A stretch of DNA of 64,000 nt from Serinicoccus hydrothermalis (GTDB taxonomy: Bacteria; Actinomycetota; Actinomycetes; Actinomycetales; Dermatophilaceae). Of this stretch, positions 44,415-56,348 are shown one piece after another. The position numbers were made by a program, and so were the translations under genes. The number at the start of each line of letters is the position of its first letter. Position 1 is the stretch's first letter. The stretch lies in contig NZ_CP014989.1 of assembly GCF_001685415.1 (NCBI RefSeq), positions 434,001-498,000 of the forward strand, read 5' to 3'. The notes below the pieces were generated by a model, which worked only from the letters and a program-made list of their open reading frames with translations, was not told where the DNA came from and did not search any database.

Positions 44415-45635
44415 TCAGCGGTTGCGGCGCTTGCGCTTGGGCTGGTTGCGGGGCCCGCGCTGGGCATACGGGTGCAGCTGCCGGCCCGACGTCTGGCCGC
44501 CGCCGGACCCGCCTCCCGTCGCCGCCGTGCCGGAGGAACGGGAGCCGGACGGCTCCTGCCCGCCGACCCCGGCACCGACGAGGTCGTCCTCGCCACCCTC
44601 GAGCCCGTCCTCGGGCTCGGCGTCGTCACCCCGGGCGGCGCGCGCCTCGTGCCGCGCCCGCCGCTTGAGGACCTGCGCGTCGTGCCGGCGGATGGTGAGC
44701 TCGCCCTCGCGCAGGTGCACGAGGAGCGGCGTGGCGATGAAGATCGAGGAGAAGGTCCCGACCGCGATGCCGATGAACAGCGCCCACGCCAGGTCGACCA
44801 GGGTGCCCGGCCCGATGAGCGTCACGCCGACGGCGAGGATCACCGCGACCGGCAGCAGCGCCACCACCGAGGTGTTGATCGAGCGCACCAGGGTCTGGTT
44901 GACCGCCTGGTTGGCCGCCTCGCCGAAGGTCTGCCGCTTGGTGTCGAAGGCGTGCTCGGTGTTCTCCCGCACCTTGTCGAAGACGACGATCGTGTCGTAG
45001 ATCGAGTAACCCAGGATGGTGAGGAAGCCGATGACCGAGGCCGGGGAGACCTCGATGCCGATGAGGGCGTAGATCCCGATGGTGAAGAAGACGTCGTGGA
45101 TGAGCGCGACGAGCGCCGCGACGGCCATCTTCCAGGTGTGGAAGTAGAAGGTGAGGACCACGGTGACCAGGGCGAGGAAGACCGCCAGCGCGATGATCGC
45201 CCGGTTGGTGACGGTCTCGCCCCAGGACGGGCCGACGAAGGAGCTCGTGACGTCGGCGACGTCCACCCCGAACTCCTCGGCGAGGTCGCCGCGGGCGGCC
45301 TCGGCGTCCGAGCTCTCCAGCTCACCGGTCTGCACCCGGATCGTGGAGTCGCCGATCTGGGTGATGGTGGTGGTCCCCTCGGGGGCGACCTGCTCGATGA
45401 TGGCGTCGGTGCGCTGCTCGTAGTCCTCCATCTGCTGCGCGCTGACCTGGCTCACCCGCAGCTCGGAGCCGCCGCTGAACTCGATGCCGAAGTTGAGCCC
45501 GCGGCCGAAGAGCCCGACGAGCGAGACCGCGATGAGGATGCCGGACAAGAGGTACCAGAACAGCCGGCGGCCGACGATGTTGTAGGACCGTGCGCCGGAG
45601 TAGAGGTCGTTGCCGAGGCGGGAGAAGCGCGACAT
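44415..45635 (-). CDS. secF: Protein translocase subunit SecF
   Basis: 406 residues from ATG 45635. First helix near residues 25-45, then GLNFGIEFSGGSELRV, an external domain to about 135, and five C-terminal helices with the family motif ILGYSIYDTIVVFDKVRENT. A basic, low-complexity tail of about 95 residues follows. With SecD it uses the proton gradient to complete export. The start shares one base with the secD stop. Confidence 0.96.
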   Translation of the reverse strand: MSRFSRLGNDLYSGARSYNIVGRRLFWYLLSGILIAVSLVGLFGRGLNFGIEFSGGSELRVSQVSAQQMEDYEQRTDAIIEQVAPEGTTTITQIGDSTIRVQTGELESSDAEAARGDLAEEFGVDVADVTSSFVGPSWGETVTNRAIIALAVFLALVTVVLTFYFHTWKMAVAALVALIHDVFFTIGIYALIGIEVSPASVIGFLTILGYSIYDTIVVFDKVRENTEHAFDTKRQTFGEAANQAVNQTLVRSINTSVVALLPVAVILAVGVTLIGPGTLVDLAWALFIGIAVGTFSSIFIATPLLVHLREGELTIRRHDAQVLKRRARHEARAARGDDAEPEDGLEGGEDDLVGAGVGGQEPSGSRSSGTAATGGGSGGGQTSGRQLHPYAQRGPRNQPKRKRRNR

Positions 45636-47632
45636 CAGACCACACCGCCTTCCAGTTCTTCGCGGGTATGCCGCCGGCGGCCCGGCGCGATGACGTCGGG
45701 CTCGCGGACCCTGCCCCGGCCGAGGTAGGCCGAGCGCTTGGCGCCCAGCCGCTCGGGCTCCATGCCCGACCACTTGCGGCCCTCGCCGAAGAAGCGGGTG
45801 TTGGCCAGGATGCTCACGAGCGGGTGGGTGAACATGAAGACCACGACGAGGTCGATGATCGTCGTGAGCCCCAGGGCAAAGGCGAAGGCCTTCACGCCCG
45901 ACTCGGAGAGCAGGTAGAGCACGGTGGCCGCGATGAGGTTGACGAGGTCGGAGATGATGAGCGTCCGGCGCGCCCGATCCCAGCCGGTGTCGACGGCATA
46001 CCGCAGCGGCCGTCCGGCACGGACCTCGTCGCGGATCCGCTCGAAGTAGACGATGAAGCTGTCCGCCGTGATGCCGATCGCCACGATGAGACCTGTCACC
46101 CCGGCCATGGTCAGCCGGAAGTTGTTGGCCCAGCCCAGCAGGGTGACCGACCCGTAGGCGAGCAGCGCCGCGACGACGAGCGAGCCGATCGCGACCAGGC
46201 CGAGCGCGTGGTACTGCACCAGCATGTAGGCGAAGACGAGCAGCAGGCCGATGATGCCGGCGATGACGCCGTAGCGCAGCTGCTCCCCGCCGAGGGTGGG
46301 GCTGATCTGCTCCGAGGTCTGCACCTCGAAGCTCAGCGGCAGCGCACCGAACTTCAGCTGGTTGGCCAGGGTCTGCGACTCCTCCGGGGTGAAGTCGCCG
46401 GAGATCGTGGCGGTGCCGCCCGAGATGACGCTGTTGACGGTGGGCGCCGTGATGACCTGGCCGTCGAGGACGGTCGCGAAACGGTTCTGCGCCTCGCCCT
46501 GCGGGTAGCCGTAGAGCCGCGAGGTAATCTCGGCGAAGGTCTGGCCGCCCTCGCCGTCGAAGGTGAGGTTGACCTGCCACCGGCCGGTCACCGCGCCGCC
46601 CTGGACCGTCTCCGGGCCGGCGTTGGCGTCGGTGACGCTGCTGCCGGTGAGCTCGACCGGGCCGAGGATGAACTTCTCGTCACCGTCGACCGAGCAGGCC
46701 ACGGTGGGCTGGTCGGTGGGGGCGGAGGCGACCTGGGTGGCCACGCCCTCGGCGGCGCAGTCGAGGTCGGTGAACTCCTGCTGCAGCTCGGGGGTGATCT
46801 GCGCGAGGCTGGAGGGGTCGCTCGGGGTGGTGGCGCCGTCCTCGCCCGGCGGGGCGGTGCTGTCCGCGCCGTCCTCGGCCGGGACGCCCGGGGCCTCGGT
46901 GGCCGCGGCGTCGTCGCTGCCGCTGGCGGGCAGCCGGGTGCCGCCGCGGTTCTCGTCGGTCTGCTCCGCCTCGTCGCCGGGAGGAGCCTCGTCGACGCTG
47001 TCCTCCTCGGGCGGCGTGCCGGACTCCTGCGCGTCCTGCTGCTGCTGCTCGAACTCCTCGAGCTGCTCCTGGATGAGGCTGGGCGGCAGCGGCAGCCGGC
47101 GCTGCTCGGGCAGCTCGGCCTCGGGCCCGGTGGGCTGGGCGATGAGGACCGGGCGGAAGCGCAGCTGGCTGGAGCGGCTCAGCGCCTCGACCTGGTCGGG
47201 CGTGGGGTTGCCGGGGATGGCGACGGAGACGTTCTGCCCCTGGCGGGTGACCTCGGCCTCGGTGACGCCGCCGCCGTCGACGCGGCGCCGGATGATGTCG
47301 ATGGCCTGCTCGAGCTGCTCCGCGGAGACGGTGGAGCCGTCCTCGGTGATGGGCTCCATGACGATCTGCCGGCCGCCGGCGAGGTCGAGCCCGAGCTGGG
47401 GGGTGAGGGAGGCCGGCGGGTCGGCCCACAGGCGGGCGGCACCGATGCCGCCGAAGAGGAGCACGGTGACGACGAGCAGGCTGAGCAGGGTACGCAGCGG
47501 GCCGCGGATCCGCGCCCGGCGCTGCCCGCCGGAGCGGCGTCCGCCCCCGGACCGCCGCTGGCGACGGCCGCCGCGCTCCCCCGCGCCGGGGAGGTCCTCG
47601 TCCCGGCGGGGCGCCGGGGTGGAGGTCGTCAT
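45635..47632 (-). CDS. secD: Protein translocase subunit SecD
   Basis: 665 residues. Basic leader, first helix about 45-68, LGLDLAGGRQIVMEP, P1 head domain, then GITADSFIVYFERIRDEVRAG in the C-terminal helical bundle. Between about residues 185 and 290 a Glu/Gln/Asp/Pro-rich insert interrupts the periplasmic domain; such inserts are longer in actinobacteria than in E. coli. Overlaps yajC by 4 nt. Confidence 0.95.
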   Translation of the reverse strand: MTTSTPAPRRDEDLPGAGERGGRRQRRSGGGRRSGGQRRARIRGPLRTLLSLLVVTVLLFGGIGAARLWADPPASLTPQLGLDLAGGRQIVMEPITEDGSTVSAEQLEQAIDIIRRRVDGGGVTEAEVTRQGQNVSVAIPGNPTPDQVEALSRSSQLRFRPVLIAQPTGPEAELPEQRRLPLPPSLIQEQLEEFEQQQQDAQESGTPPEEDSVDEAPPGDEAEQTDENRGGTRLPASGSDDAAATEAPGVPAEDGADSTAPPGEDGATTPSDPSSLAQITPELQQEFTDLDCAAEGVATQVASAPTDQPTVACSVDGDEKFILGPVELTGSSVTDANAGPETVQGGAVTGRWQVNLTFDGEGGQTFAEITSRLYGYPQGEAQNRFATVLDGQVITAPTVNSVISGGTATISGDFTPEESQTLANQLKFGALPLSFEVQTSEQISPTLGGEQLRYGVIAGIIGLLLVFAYMLVQYHALGLVAIGSLVVAALLAYGSVTLLGWANNFRLTMAGVTGLIVAIGITADSFIVYFERIRDEVRAGRPLRYAVDTGWDRARRTLIISDLVNLIAATVLYLLSESGVKAFAFALGLTTIIDLVVVFMFTHPLVSILANTRFFGEGRKWSGMEPERLGAKRSAYLGRGRVREPDVIAPGRRRHTREELEGGVV

Positions 47633-48009
47633 CGGGGCTGGCCGTCGGTGTCGTCCGTGGCGGGGGTGTCGTCGTCGCCCTGGTCCGGTCGCTGCGTCTC
47701 ACCGGGGCGCCCGGCCGCGGTGCCCACCATGGACATCGGCAGGATCGCGCGGCGCTGGAAGCGCAGCACCACTCCGCCGGCCTCGAGGTGGATGACGTCG
47801 GCCTCGACGGCGCGCACCACGCCGTACATCCCGGAGGTCGTCATCACCTCCTGCCCCGGCTGCAGCTGGCTCTGTGCCTCGTTGACCGAGCGGGCGCGAC
47901 GCCGCTGGTTGAACATGAGGAACAGCAGGAAGATGATCGGCAGTGCCAGGATGAGCAGCGTGAGGCCAGAACCCCCCGCGCCCGCAGCGGAGCCGGTCGC
48001 CAGTGTCAT
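47629..48009 (-). CDS. yajC: Preprotein translocase subunit YajC
   Basis: 126 residues: one membrane helix (residues 14-34), then RRRARSVNEAQSQLQPGQEV and TTSGMYGVVRAVEADVIHLE, which form the conserved core, and an acidic tail. Part of the SecDF-YajC complex. The 143 bp upstream hold a TAGACT at 48102-48107 that could be the operon's promoter, and nothing else I recognise. Confidence 0.93.
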   Translation of the reverse strand: MTLATGSAAGAGGSGLTLLILALPIIFLLFLMFNQRRRARSVNEAQSQLQPGQEVMTTSGMYGVVRAVEADVIHLEAGGVVLRFQRRAILPMSMVGTAAGRPGETQRPDQGDDDTPATDDTDGQPR

Positions 48010-48152
48010 GGAGTGACCCTTCGGAAGCGTGTGTCGTGGGGCGCCGGGTGCGACGCCGTCGTCCCGCCGCTCGCGCAGAGCCGCGCGGCAGGCACCCGGG
48101 GCAGTCTAGGTGAGTCCCCTGGGGCCACCAAAGAGGCGGGTGTGCCGTGTCC

Positions 48153-49310
48153 TCACTCCCCCAGCGGGAGTGTGTCCGGCGGGCCCCCCTCGCCCCCGAG
48201 CCGTCGCCCGGCGCCGCCGGGCACGGTGCCACCCGGCGCCGGCTGCTCCGGCGGGTGCAGGCCGAGGTGGGTCCAGGCGGCCGGGCTGGCGGCGCGCCCG
48301 CGCGGGGTGCGCACCATGAAGCCCTCGCGCACGAGGTAGGGCTCGGCGACGGTCTCGACGGTGTCGGGCTCCTCGCCGACGGCGACCGCGAGCGTCGACA
48401 GGCCCACCGGCCCGCCGCCGAAACGGGTGCACAGGGCGTCGAGCACCGCCCGGTCCAGGCGGTCCAGGCCGAGCTCGTCGACGTCGAAGAGGGCCAGCGC
48501 CTCCTGGGCGGCCGGCTCGTCGACGACGTCCTGGCCGTGGACCTGCGCCCAGTCGCGGACCCGGCGCAGCAGCCGGTTGGCGATGCGTGGCGTGCCGCGC
48601 GAGCGGGAGGCGATCTGGGTGATCCCGGGGTCGTCGGCCTCGATCTCCAGCAGCGCCGCGTTGCGGTGCAGGATCGTCACGAGGTCCTCGGTGGCGTAGT
48701 AGTCGAGGTGGCCGGTGAAGCCGAAGCGGTCACGCAGCGGTGCGGGCAGCAGGCCGGCACGGGTGGTGGCCCCGACCACGGTGAAGGGCGGCAGCTCCAG
48801 CGGGATCGCGGTGGCGCCCGGGCCCTTCCCGACGATGACGTCGACCCGGAAGTCCTCCATGGCGAGGTAGAGCATCTCCTCGGCCGGGCGGGACATCCGG
48901 TGGATCTCGTCGAGGAAGAGCACCTCCCCCTCGACCAGCGAGGACAGCACCGCGGCGAGGTCGCCGGCGTGCTGGATGGCGGGGCCGCTGGTGATCCGGA
49001 TCGGCTGCTCGAGCTCGCCGGCGATGATCATCGCCAGCGTGGTCTTGCCCAGGCCGGGCGGACCGGAGAGCAGCACGTGGTCCGGCGGGCTGCCCCGGCG
49101 TCGCGCCGCCTCCAGAACCAGCCCCAGCTGGTCCCGGACCCGTCCCTGGCCGGGGAAGTCCGCGAGCCGCCGCGGCCGCAGGGCGGCCTCGATCCGGCGC
49201 TCCTCGTCGGTGCCTGCCGGGTCGACGACCCGCCCGGTCGCGTCGAGCGGCCCCTCGGGCACCTCGACCTCGTAGGAGCCGTCCTCGTGCCGTCCGGCCG
49301 CCTCGCTCAC
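48153..49310 (-). CDS. ruvB: Holliday junction branch migration ATPase RuvB
   Basis: 385 residues from GTG 49310. Walker [16 protein letters not shown], Walker [11 protein letters not shown], sensor 1 GATTRAGLL and the C-terminal winged helix are intact. The C-terminus carries an extra Gly/Pro-rich tail of about 30 residues. Overlaps ruvA by 4 nt. Confidence 0.96.
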   Translation of the reverse strand: MSEAAGRHEDGSYEVEVPEGPLDATGRVVDPAGTDEERRIEAALRPRRLADFPGQGRVRDQLGLVLEAARRRGSPPDHVLLSGPPGLGKTTLAMIIAGELEQPIRITSGPAIQHAGDLAAVLSSLVEGEVLFLDEIHRMSRPAEEMLYLAMEDFRVDVIVGKGPGATAIPLELPPFTVVGATTRAGLLPAPLRDRFGFTGHLDYYATEDLVTILHRNAALLEIEADDPGITQIASRSRGTPRIANRLLRRVRDWAQVHGQDVVDEPAAQEALALFDVDELGLDRLDRAVLDALCTRFGGGPVGLSTLAVAVGEEPDTVETVAEPYLVREGFMVRTPRGRAASPAAWTHLGLHPPEQPAPGGTVPGGAGRRLGGEGGPPDTLPLGE

Positions 49311-49915
49311 CGGCCCAGCTCCCGCAGGGCGGCCCGCAGCAGCGCGGCGACGTCGGTGGGCTGCTCGCCCTTGGTGACGGTGGCGAGCGCGCCCTCGGCC
49401 TGCTTGGCGGTCCAGCCCAGGCCCTGCAGGGCCTCGCGCACCTGGCCCTGCACGGCGTCGTCGGCCTCGGCGGCCGCGCCGCCGGCGCGCGGGGGCATAC
49501 CCGGCTCCGCACCCAGCGCCAGGATCTTGTCCTTGAGCTCCAGCACCAGCCGCTCGGCGGACTTGCGACCGATCCCCGGCACCTTGGTCAGCGCGACGAG
49601 GTCCCCCTGCGCGAGGGCCGCGCGGACGTCGTCGGGCGAGTGGACCGAGAGCATCGCCAGCGCGAGCCGCGGGCCGACGCCGCTGACCGTCTGGACCTGC
49701 TCGAAGATGGCCTTGGCCTCGGTCGTGCCGAAGCCGTAGACGGTGAGCGACTCCTCGCGCACCACCAGGGTCGTCTCCAGCGAGACCTCCTGACCGGTGC
49801 GGGTCCCCGCCGCGGTGTCCGGGGTGGTGTGGACGAGCAGCCCCACCCCGCCGACCTCGACGACGAGGTGGTCCAGGCCGACGTGGCGGACCGTGCCGCG
49901 GATCGAGGCGATCAC
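49307..49915 (-). CDS. ruvA: Holliday junction DNA helicase RuvA
   Basis: 202 residues from GTG 49915 with AGGA 7 nt ahead. [33 protein letters not shown] and [16 protein letters not shown] (helix-hairpin-helix pair) and a C-terminal RuvB-binding domain. Overlaps ruvC by 4 nt. Confidence 0.95.
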   Translation of the reverse strand: MIASIRGTVRHVGLDHLVVEVGGVGLLVHTTPDTAAGTRTGQEVSLETTLVVREESLTVYGFGTTEAKAIFEQVQTVSGVGPRLALAMLSVHSPDDVRAALAQGDLVALTKVPGIGRKSAERLVLELKDKILALGAEPGMPPRAGGAAAEADDAVQGQVREALQGLGWTAKQAEGALATVTKGEQPTDVAALLRAALRELGR

Positions 49916-50583
49916 CGGGGGTTCCTCCTGCTCGAGACGGTGGTGGCGGGTGAGCCGCTGCGGGCCGAGGCGCGCGCGGCGGCGGACCGGGCGGCGGTGC
50001 GGTGCTCGTCGTGCAGCTGGGCGAGCCGGTTGGGCCGGGCCCGGGCCGCCTCCCGCTCGGCGTCCTGGTAGCGGTTGGGGCCCCCCGCCTCGCCCTCCAG
50101 CCGGGCCTGGGCGCCCCCGCGCCACAGGTGGCAGATCGCGAGCGCGAGGGCGTCGGCGGCGTCGGCCGGCCGGGGCGCCTGCTCCAGCGTGAGGATCCGG
50201 GTCACCATGCGGGTCACCTGCCCCTTGTCGGCCCGGCCGTTGCCGGTGACGGCCGCCTTGACCTCCGAGGGGGTGTGCAGCACGACCGGCACCCCGAGGC
50301 GCGCGGCCGCCAGCATCGGCAGCGCGGAGGCCTGGGCCACCCCCATGATGCTGCTGTTGCGGGTGCTGGCGAAGACCCGCTCCACGGCGACCGCCTCGGG
50401 GCGGGTGCGGGCGAACCACTCGTCCAGCTCGGTCTGCAGGGTGAGCAGCCGCTCGGCCGGGTCGTCCGTCGGCGGGGTGCGCACCACGCCGACCTCGACC
50501 AGGCGCAGCCGCCGACCGGGCAGCCCCTCGACGACGCCCAGACCGCAGCGGGTCAGGCCGGGGTCGACGCCGAGCACGCGCAT
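49912..50583 (-). CDS. ruvC: Crossover junction endodeoxyribonuclease RuvC
   Basis: 223 residues from ATG 50583, within GGTATGCG. Catalytic acids: Asp7 ([12 protein letters not shown]), Glu in AVERVFAS, and the C-terminal Asp pair in [14 protein letters not shown] tail of about 50 Ala/Arg-rich residues is extra compared with E. coli (173 residues). The 157 bp before it, up to yebC, show only a small CTGCTC/GAGCAG hairpin. Confidence 0.95.
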   Translation of the reverse strand: MRVLGVDPGLTRCGLGVVEGLPGRRLRLVEVGVVRTPPTDDPAERLLTLQTELDEWFARTRPEAVAVERVFASTRNSSIMGVAQASALPMLAAARLGVPVVLHTPSEVKAAVTGNGRADKGQVTRMVTRILTLEQAPRPADAADALALAICHLWRGGAQARLEGEAGGPNRYQDAEREAARARPNRLAQLHDEHRTAARSAAARASARSGSPATTVSSRRNPR

Positions 50584-50740
50584 ACCGCTCCCGTTCGGAG
50601 AGTGTGGACAGATGTTCGCACTCCACGCTACACAGTCGCAGTGGCGAGCCGCTGCCGCGACACACCACCGGCGACAGCGTGGTCCTCGCTGCGCTCGGGC
50701 GGCCTTCTGCTCCGAGCAGTCAAGCTCGCTCCGCTCGCGA

Positions 50741-51511
50741 CTACTCGGCCTCGTCGAGCTCGGCGAGCACCTCGTCGGAGATGTCGGCGTTGGAGTAGAC
50801 GTTCTGCACGTCGTCGCAGTCCTCCAGCGCGTCCACGACCCGGATGACCTTCTTGGCGCCGTCGGCGTCCAGCGGCACCTGCATGCTGGGCACGAAGGTC
50901 ACCTCGGCCGAGTCGTAGTCCATGCCCGCGTCCTGCAGCGCGGTGCGCACCGCCACGACGTCGCCGGCCTCGGAGATGACCTCGAAGGACTCACCGAGGT
51001 CCTCGACCTCCTCGGCCCCGGACTCGAGCACGATCTCGAGCAGCGCGTCCTCGCCGGTCTCGCCGCTCTCCTGCTCCTTGGGCACGACGACCTGGCCCTT
51101 GCGCTCGAAGAGGTAGGCCACCGAGCCGCTGTCGGCCATCGACCCGCCGTTGCGGGTGAGCGCGGTGCGCACCTCCATGACGGCGCGGTTCTTGTTGTCG
51201 GTGAGGCACTCGATGTAGAGCGCGACGCCGCCCGGGGCATACCCCTCGTAGACCAGGGCCTCGTAGCTCGCGCCACCGGCCTCCGCGCCGGACCCGCGCT
51301 TGACCGCCCGGTCGATGTTGTCGTTGGGGACCGAGCTCTTCTTCGCCTTCTGGATCGCGTCGTAGAGCGTCGGGTTGCCGGCCGGGTCTCCCCCACCCAT
51401 CTTCGCCGCGACCTCGATGTTCTTGATGAGCTTGGCGAAGAGCTTGCCGCGCTTGGCGTCGATCGCGGCCTTCTTGTGCTTCGTCGTCGCCCACTTGGAG
51501 TGACCACTCAT
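50741..51511 (-). CDS. yebC: YebC/PmpR-family protein
   Basis: 256 residues from ATG 51511 with AAGGAG 6 nt ahead. [20 protein letters not shown] and [20 protein letters not shown], then [19 protein letters not shown], are diagnostic. YebC proteins were long listed as transcription regulators; recent work links some to relief of ribosome stalling. Normal length. Confidence 0.94.
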   Translation of the reverse strand: MSGHSKWATTKHKKAAIDAKRGKLFAKLIKNIEVAAKMGGGDPAGNPTLYDAIQKAKKSSVPNDNIDRAVKRGSGAEAGGASYEALVYEGYAPGGVALYIECLTDNKNRAVMEVRTALTRNGGSMADSGSVAYLFERKGQVVVPKEQESGETGEDALLEIVLESGAEEVEDLGESFEVISEAGDVVAVRTALQDAGMDYDSAEVTFVPSMQVPLDADGAKKVIRVVDALEDCDDVQNVYSNADISDEVLAELDEAE

Positions 51512-51588
51512 CGTTGCTCCTTGGTTGCGTCGCTGGATCGGGTATGCCGCGCGACCGCCTCGGGCGGTCTGCTCACGGACCGACGTCC

Positions 51589-51594
51589 TAGGCT
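51589..51594 (+). promoter_or_regulatory. -10 element of the GNAT gene, leaderless configuration
   Basis: TAGGCT, 6 nt before ATG 51601, no ribosome-binding site between. Confidence 0.5.
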
Positions 51595-51600
51595 ACCCGC

Positions 51601-52134
51601 ATGGATGGGGACCCCCGTGCGGCGCAGATCCGCCCACGCGAGGCCGGCGACGTCCCGGCGCTCGCCGCGGTGCTCATCGCCCAGCAGCCCGCCACCGGCT
51701 ACCCGCTGCGCAACCCGCTCCCCTTCCCGCCCGAGCAGTTCGTGGCTCGGGAGCGCGACGTCGCCGCCTGGGTCGCCCTGCTCGACGACGCGCCGGTCGG
51801 TCACGTGGCGGTGACCCGGCTCGTCGACGACGCCGTGGGCCGGGCCTTCGGCGCCGCGAGCGGTATGCCCCTGGAGCGGCTCGGCTGCGTCTCCACCCTC
51901 TTCGTGGCGCCGGGGGCCGGCGGCCGCGGGGTCGGCGGCCGGCTGCTGGACGCCGCGGAGGGCTGGTGCCGGACGGAGGGCCTGGTGCCCGTGCTCGACG
52001 TCTTCCCCAGCCACGCCGGTGCGCGTGACCTCTACCTGCGCCGCGGCTGGGTCGAGATCGGGACGACCCGGCTGGACTGGGTGCCCGAGGACGGGCCGGA
52101 CATCGCGCTCATGATGCTGCCCGACCCGCGCTGA
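51601..52134 (+). CDS. GNAT family N-acetyltransferase
   Basis: 177 residues. The acetyl-CoA loop is visible in STLFVAPGAGGRGVGGRLLDAA (Q/RxxGxG/A type), followed by AEGWCRTEG and the terminal LYLRRGWVEIGTTRLDW strand. Substrate unknown. It diverges from yebC. Confidence 0.85.
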   Translation: MDGDPRAAQIRPREAGDVPALAAVLIAQQPATGYPLRNPLPFPPEQFVARERDVAAWVALLDDAPVGHVAVTRLVDDAVGRAFGAASGMPLERLGCVSTLFVAPGAGGRGVGGRLLDAAEGWCRTEGLVPVLDVFPSHAGARDLYLRRGWVEIGTTRLDWVPEDGPDIALMMLPDPR

Positions 52135-52244
52135 GCCGCAGTCACCTCACGACTCACTCTTGTCCCACCACCACCTGGTGCCGCATAGTGGACGGTGGTC
52201 CGGGCCTGTCCCTGCTCGGTCCACCCCCTCGACGAGGAGTCATC

Positions 52245-54596
52245 GTGCGACGTCCGTCCGTCCTGGGTCTCGCGCTCGCCCTTGTCGTGTCCCTCACGAC
52301 GGGTGTCCCGGCGATCGCCAGCCCTGCCGCCCCCGAGCCCGACCCGAGCGACCCGGCGTCCGGCGTCTCGCTCCCTTACGCCCAGCAGGCCGAGGCCGTC
52401 CCGGAGCTCGAGAGCCCGGAGGACCTGGGCGAGACCACGGTCGTCACCACCGACGCCGTGCTCCCCGCGCCGGTGCCGGGCGCCGAGGTCTACCCGGTGC
52501 CCGCCGACGGCAGCTACGACATCACCGGCGGCGGCTACGGCCACCGGATCGGCATGTCGCAGTGGGGAGCGCACGGCGCCGGCCTCCAAGGGCTCTCGCA
52601 CCAGCAGATCGTCGGCTTCTACTACCCGGGCACCCGGCTGGAGACGTGGGCGCTGCAGGACATCGCGGTCGGCATCACCATCGACGACGACGGCGTCACC
52701 CGGGTGGCGCACCGCTCCGGGCTGCGCGTCTCCGCCGCCCCGGGCAGCCGCACCTGGGCGCTGCCGTCGGGGCGCAGCCAGTGGCGGGTCCGCGCCACGG
52801 GCTCCTCGGCGACCTCCTGCGTGCTCGAGGGGTATGACGGTTCCTCCTGGTCCTCGTGGTGGCCCTCCGGGATGTCTCGGCGCTGCCCGGTCACCTTCTC
52901 CTCCTCGCAGGAGGGCACGGTCGACCTCTACCTGCCCACCGGGAGCCTGCGGGTCTACCGCGGCGCCCTCACCGCGACCCACCACGGCAGCTCGGCGCTC
53001 GCGACGGTCAACCACCTGCCCGAGCAGCACTACCTGCGCTCTGTGGTCGCCGCCGAGATGGGCCCCTCCTTCCACCCGGCGGCGCTGCGGGCGCAGTCCG
53101 TGGCCGCGCGCACCTACGCGCGCCGTAGCGCCAGCACCTCCTACTACGACGTGTGCGACACGACGGCGTGCCAGGCATACCGTGGCCGTGGCGCCCGGAA
53201 CGGCGACGGGACCCTGACCTCCTACGAGTACTCCGCCAACACCGCCGCGGTGGACGCCACCGCCGGCGAGGTGCTGACCTTCGCCTTCCCGGACGGCCGA
53301 CGGCTCGCGACGACGATGTACTCCGCCTCGACCGGCGGCCAGACCCTCGCCGCGGGCAACGGGCACGACTACCTGCGCGCGCAGAAGGACCCCTACGACG
53401 CCACGGCGGCCAACCCGCGGCACCGGTGGAGCGCCTCGCTGCCGCGCACCGCGCTGCAGCAGCGCTACGGCATCCACCGGGTGGAGCGGGTCCAGGTGCT
53501 CACCCGCGACGGCGTCGGCGCCTGGGGCGGGCGCATCCTCACCGCCAGGGTCGAGGGCTTCACCTCCGGCGGTGCCTACACCTACGCCCACGCCACCGGG
53601 ACGGGCCTCATGCTCTCCCGCTACTGGCCGAGCTGGTCCGACGGGCTGTCCTCGGACTACTTCACCTTCGCCGGGGCCGCGCCGACCCCGACCGAACCGG
53701 TCCGCCTCAGCGGCACCGACCGCTACGGCACCGCCGCGAAGGTCGCCGAGCAGTGGAGCCCCGGCGTGGGCGTCGTCTACGTCGTCTCCGGGCAGGACTA
53801 CCCGGACGCGCTCGCCGCCTCGGCCCGCGCCGGGGTCTACGACGCCCCGCTGCTGCTCACCCGGCAGGACGGGCTGCCGGGCGCCACCGTCCGGGCGCTG
53901 AACCGGCTGCGCCCCGACCGCCTGGTCGTGCTGGGCGGCACCGACGCCGTCTCCGGCGACGTCCTGCGCGACCTGCGGGGGTATGCCCGCACCGGCCGGG
54001 TGGACCGCGTCGCCGGCGACGACCGGTACGGCACCGCGGCGGCGCTCGCGGGCTACTACCCCAGCGGGGTGGACCGCGTGCTGCTCGCCAGCGGCCGCGA
54101 CTTCCCCGACGCGCTCGCCGGTGCCGCGGTCGCCAACGGCCAGCAGGCGCCGCTGCTCCTCACCCGCCCCGACGGCCTGCCGACGAGCACGATCAGCGCG
54201 CTGCGCCGGCTGCAGCCGCGCGAGATCGTCGTGCTCGGGGGCGACGGCGCCGTCTCCGGGACCGTGGTGCGGGAGGCCCGGCAGTATGCCTCGGGCGGCG
54301 TCGTGCGCTGGGCCGGCACCGACCGCTACCGCACCGCGGCACGGATCGCGGCCACCTTCCCCCGCGGCACCGACCCGGCCTTCGTGGCGCTGGGCACGGA
54401 CTTCCCGGACGCGCTGGTCGCCGCCGCGCTCGCCGGCCGCCACGACGCCCCGCTCGTGCTGACCCCGGGTGACCGGGTGGCGGGCGGCGCCCACCAGGCG
54501 CTGACCCACCTGCGACCCGGCTCGATGTACGTCCTCGGCGGCACCGGGGGCATCACCCGGGACACCCTGGGCCTGCTCGGCCGTTACCTGCGCTGA
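52245..54596 (+). CDS. Secreted SpoIID/LytB-domain protein with three cell wall-binding (CWB2) repeats
   Basis: 783 residues from GTG 52245 with AGGAG 5 nt ahead. A signal peptide (about 1-30) ends near PAIASPAA. The SpoIID domain (about 90-455) has [20 protein letters not shown], the [30 protein letters not shown]-type core (seen in order) and a YSASTGGQT segment. Three CWB2 modules follow, opening with [32 protein letters not shown] and [16 protein letters not shown], and each with a FPDALA-type motif and a VLGG strand. SpoIID cuts denuded glycan in Bacillus; this one probably acts on the wall or is held on it. The 3' end overlaps pdxT convergently by 13 nt. Confidence 0.92.
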   Translation: MRRPSVLGLALALVVSLTTGVPAIASPAAPEPDPSDPASGVSLPYAQQAEAVPELESPEDLGETTVVTTDAVLPAPVPGAEVYPVPADGSYDITGGGYGHRIGMSQWGAHGAGLQGLSHQQIVGFYYPGTRLETWALQDIAVGITIDDDGVTRVAHRSGLRVSAAPGSRTWALPSGRSQWRVRATGSSATSCVLEGYDGSSWSSWWPSGMSRRCPVTFSSSQEGTVDLYLPTGSLRVYRGALTATHHGSSALATVNHLPEQHYLRSVVAAEMGPSFHPAALRAQSVAARTYARRSASTSYYDVCDTTACQAYRGRGARNGDGTLTSYEYSANTAAVDATAGEVLTFAFPDGRRLATTMYSASTGGQTLAAGNGHDYLRAQKDPYDATAANPRHRWSASLPRTALQQRYGIHRVERVQVLTRDGVGAWGGRILTARVEGFTSGGAYTYAHATGTGLMLSRYWPSWSDGLSSDYFTFAGAAPTPTEPVRLSGTDRYGTAAKVAEQWSPGVGVVYVVSGQDYPDALAASARAGVYDAPLLLTRQDGLPGATVRALNRLRPDRLVVLGGTDAVSGDVLRDLRGYARTGRVDRVAGDDRYGTAAALAGYYPSGVDRVLLASGRDFPDALAGAAVANGQQAPLLLTRPDGLPTSTISALRRLQPREIVVLGGDGAVSGTVVREARQYASGGVVRWAGTDRYRTAARIAATFPRGTDPAFVALGTDFPDALVAAALAGRHDAPLVLTPGDRVAGGAHQALTHLRPGSMYVLGGTGGITRDTLGLLGRYLR

Positions 54597-55209
54597 GCCC
54601 GCACGAGCTGCACGAAGAGCTCGTGCACCCGGTGGTCGCCGCTGACCTCGGGGTGGAAGCTCGTCGCGAGCAGGCCGCCCTGCCGCACCGCGACCGGGTG
54701 ACCGTCGGTGCTGGCCAGCACCTCGACCTCCTCGCCCAGCCGCTCCACCCAGGGCGCCCGGATGAAGACGGCCCGGAAGGGGCGCTGCGGGTCGCTCAGC
54801 CCGGTGATCTCGAGGTCGGCCTCGAAGCTGTCGACCTGCCGGCCGAAGGCGTTGCGGCGCACCGTCATGTCGATCCCGCCGAAGGTCTGCTGCTCGCGGT
54901 GCCCGTCGAGGATCTCGTCGGCGAGCTGGATCATCCCGGCGCAGGAGCCGTAGACGGGCCTACCCTCCGCGATCCGGTCCCGGATGGGCTCGTGCAGGCC
55001 GAAGATGCGGCACAGCCGGTCGATCGTCGTGGACTCACCGCCGGGGACGACGAGGCCGTCCAGCCCGTCGAGCTCGGCAGGGCGTCGGACCAGACGGGTG
55101 GAGGCGCCCGCGGCGGCCAGTGCGGTGGCGTGCTCGCGCACGCCACCCTGGACGGCGAGGACGCCGATCGTCACCGGTGCGTCCGTGCTGCCGGAGGGGT
55201 CCTGCGGGG

Positions 55210-55213
<4 letters not shown>
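54584..55213 (-). CDS. pdxT: Pyridoxal 5'-phosphate synthase glutaminase subunit
   Basis: 209 residues from GTG 55213 (GTGA overlap with pdxS). [26 protein letters not shown], nucleophile in [10 protein letters not shown] and [16 protein letters not shown]. It feeds ammonia to PdxS. A second GTG is adjacent at 55216. Confidence 0.95.
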
Positions 55214-56109
<896 letters not shown>

Positions 56110-56348
56110 GCCGGTGGTGCCTCTCGTGCTGCGCGGTGTGTGGACGGCGCGGGCACCTCGGGTGGGGGTCGCCGCGCGCCGGGACGCCACTGATTCTACG
56201 GCCGCGCCGGGAGGGCACCGACCCTGTGCGGGCGCGTCCCGGACCCTGTCCCTTTCGACAAGACCGGCGTGACTAAAGTCGGGCGGTGGGTCGGTGACCC
56301 CGCTCCCCCACGCCCCCTCCCCGCGAGCTCCCGGAAGGACCCCTCCCC

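Noticed and set aside
48010-48152. Possible small gene or riboswitch before yajC
   Set aside because: No start with ribosome-binding site, no conserved aptamer motif; only a possible TAGACT promoter box.
56110-56190. Longer pdxS start
   Set aside because: The additional 27 residues are low-complexity Arg/Ala/Thr and lie outside the conserved protein.
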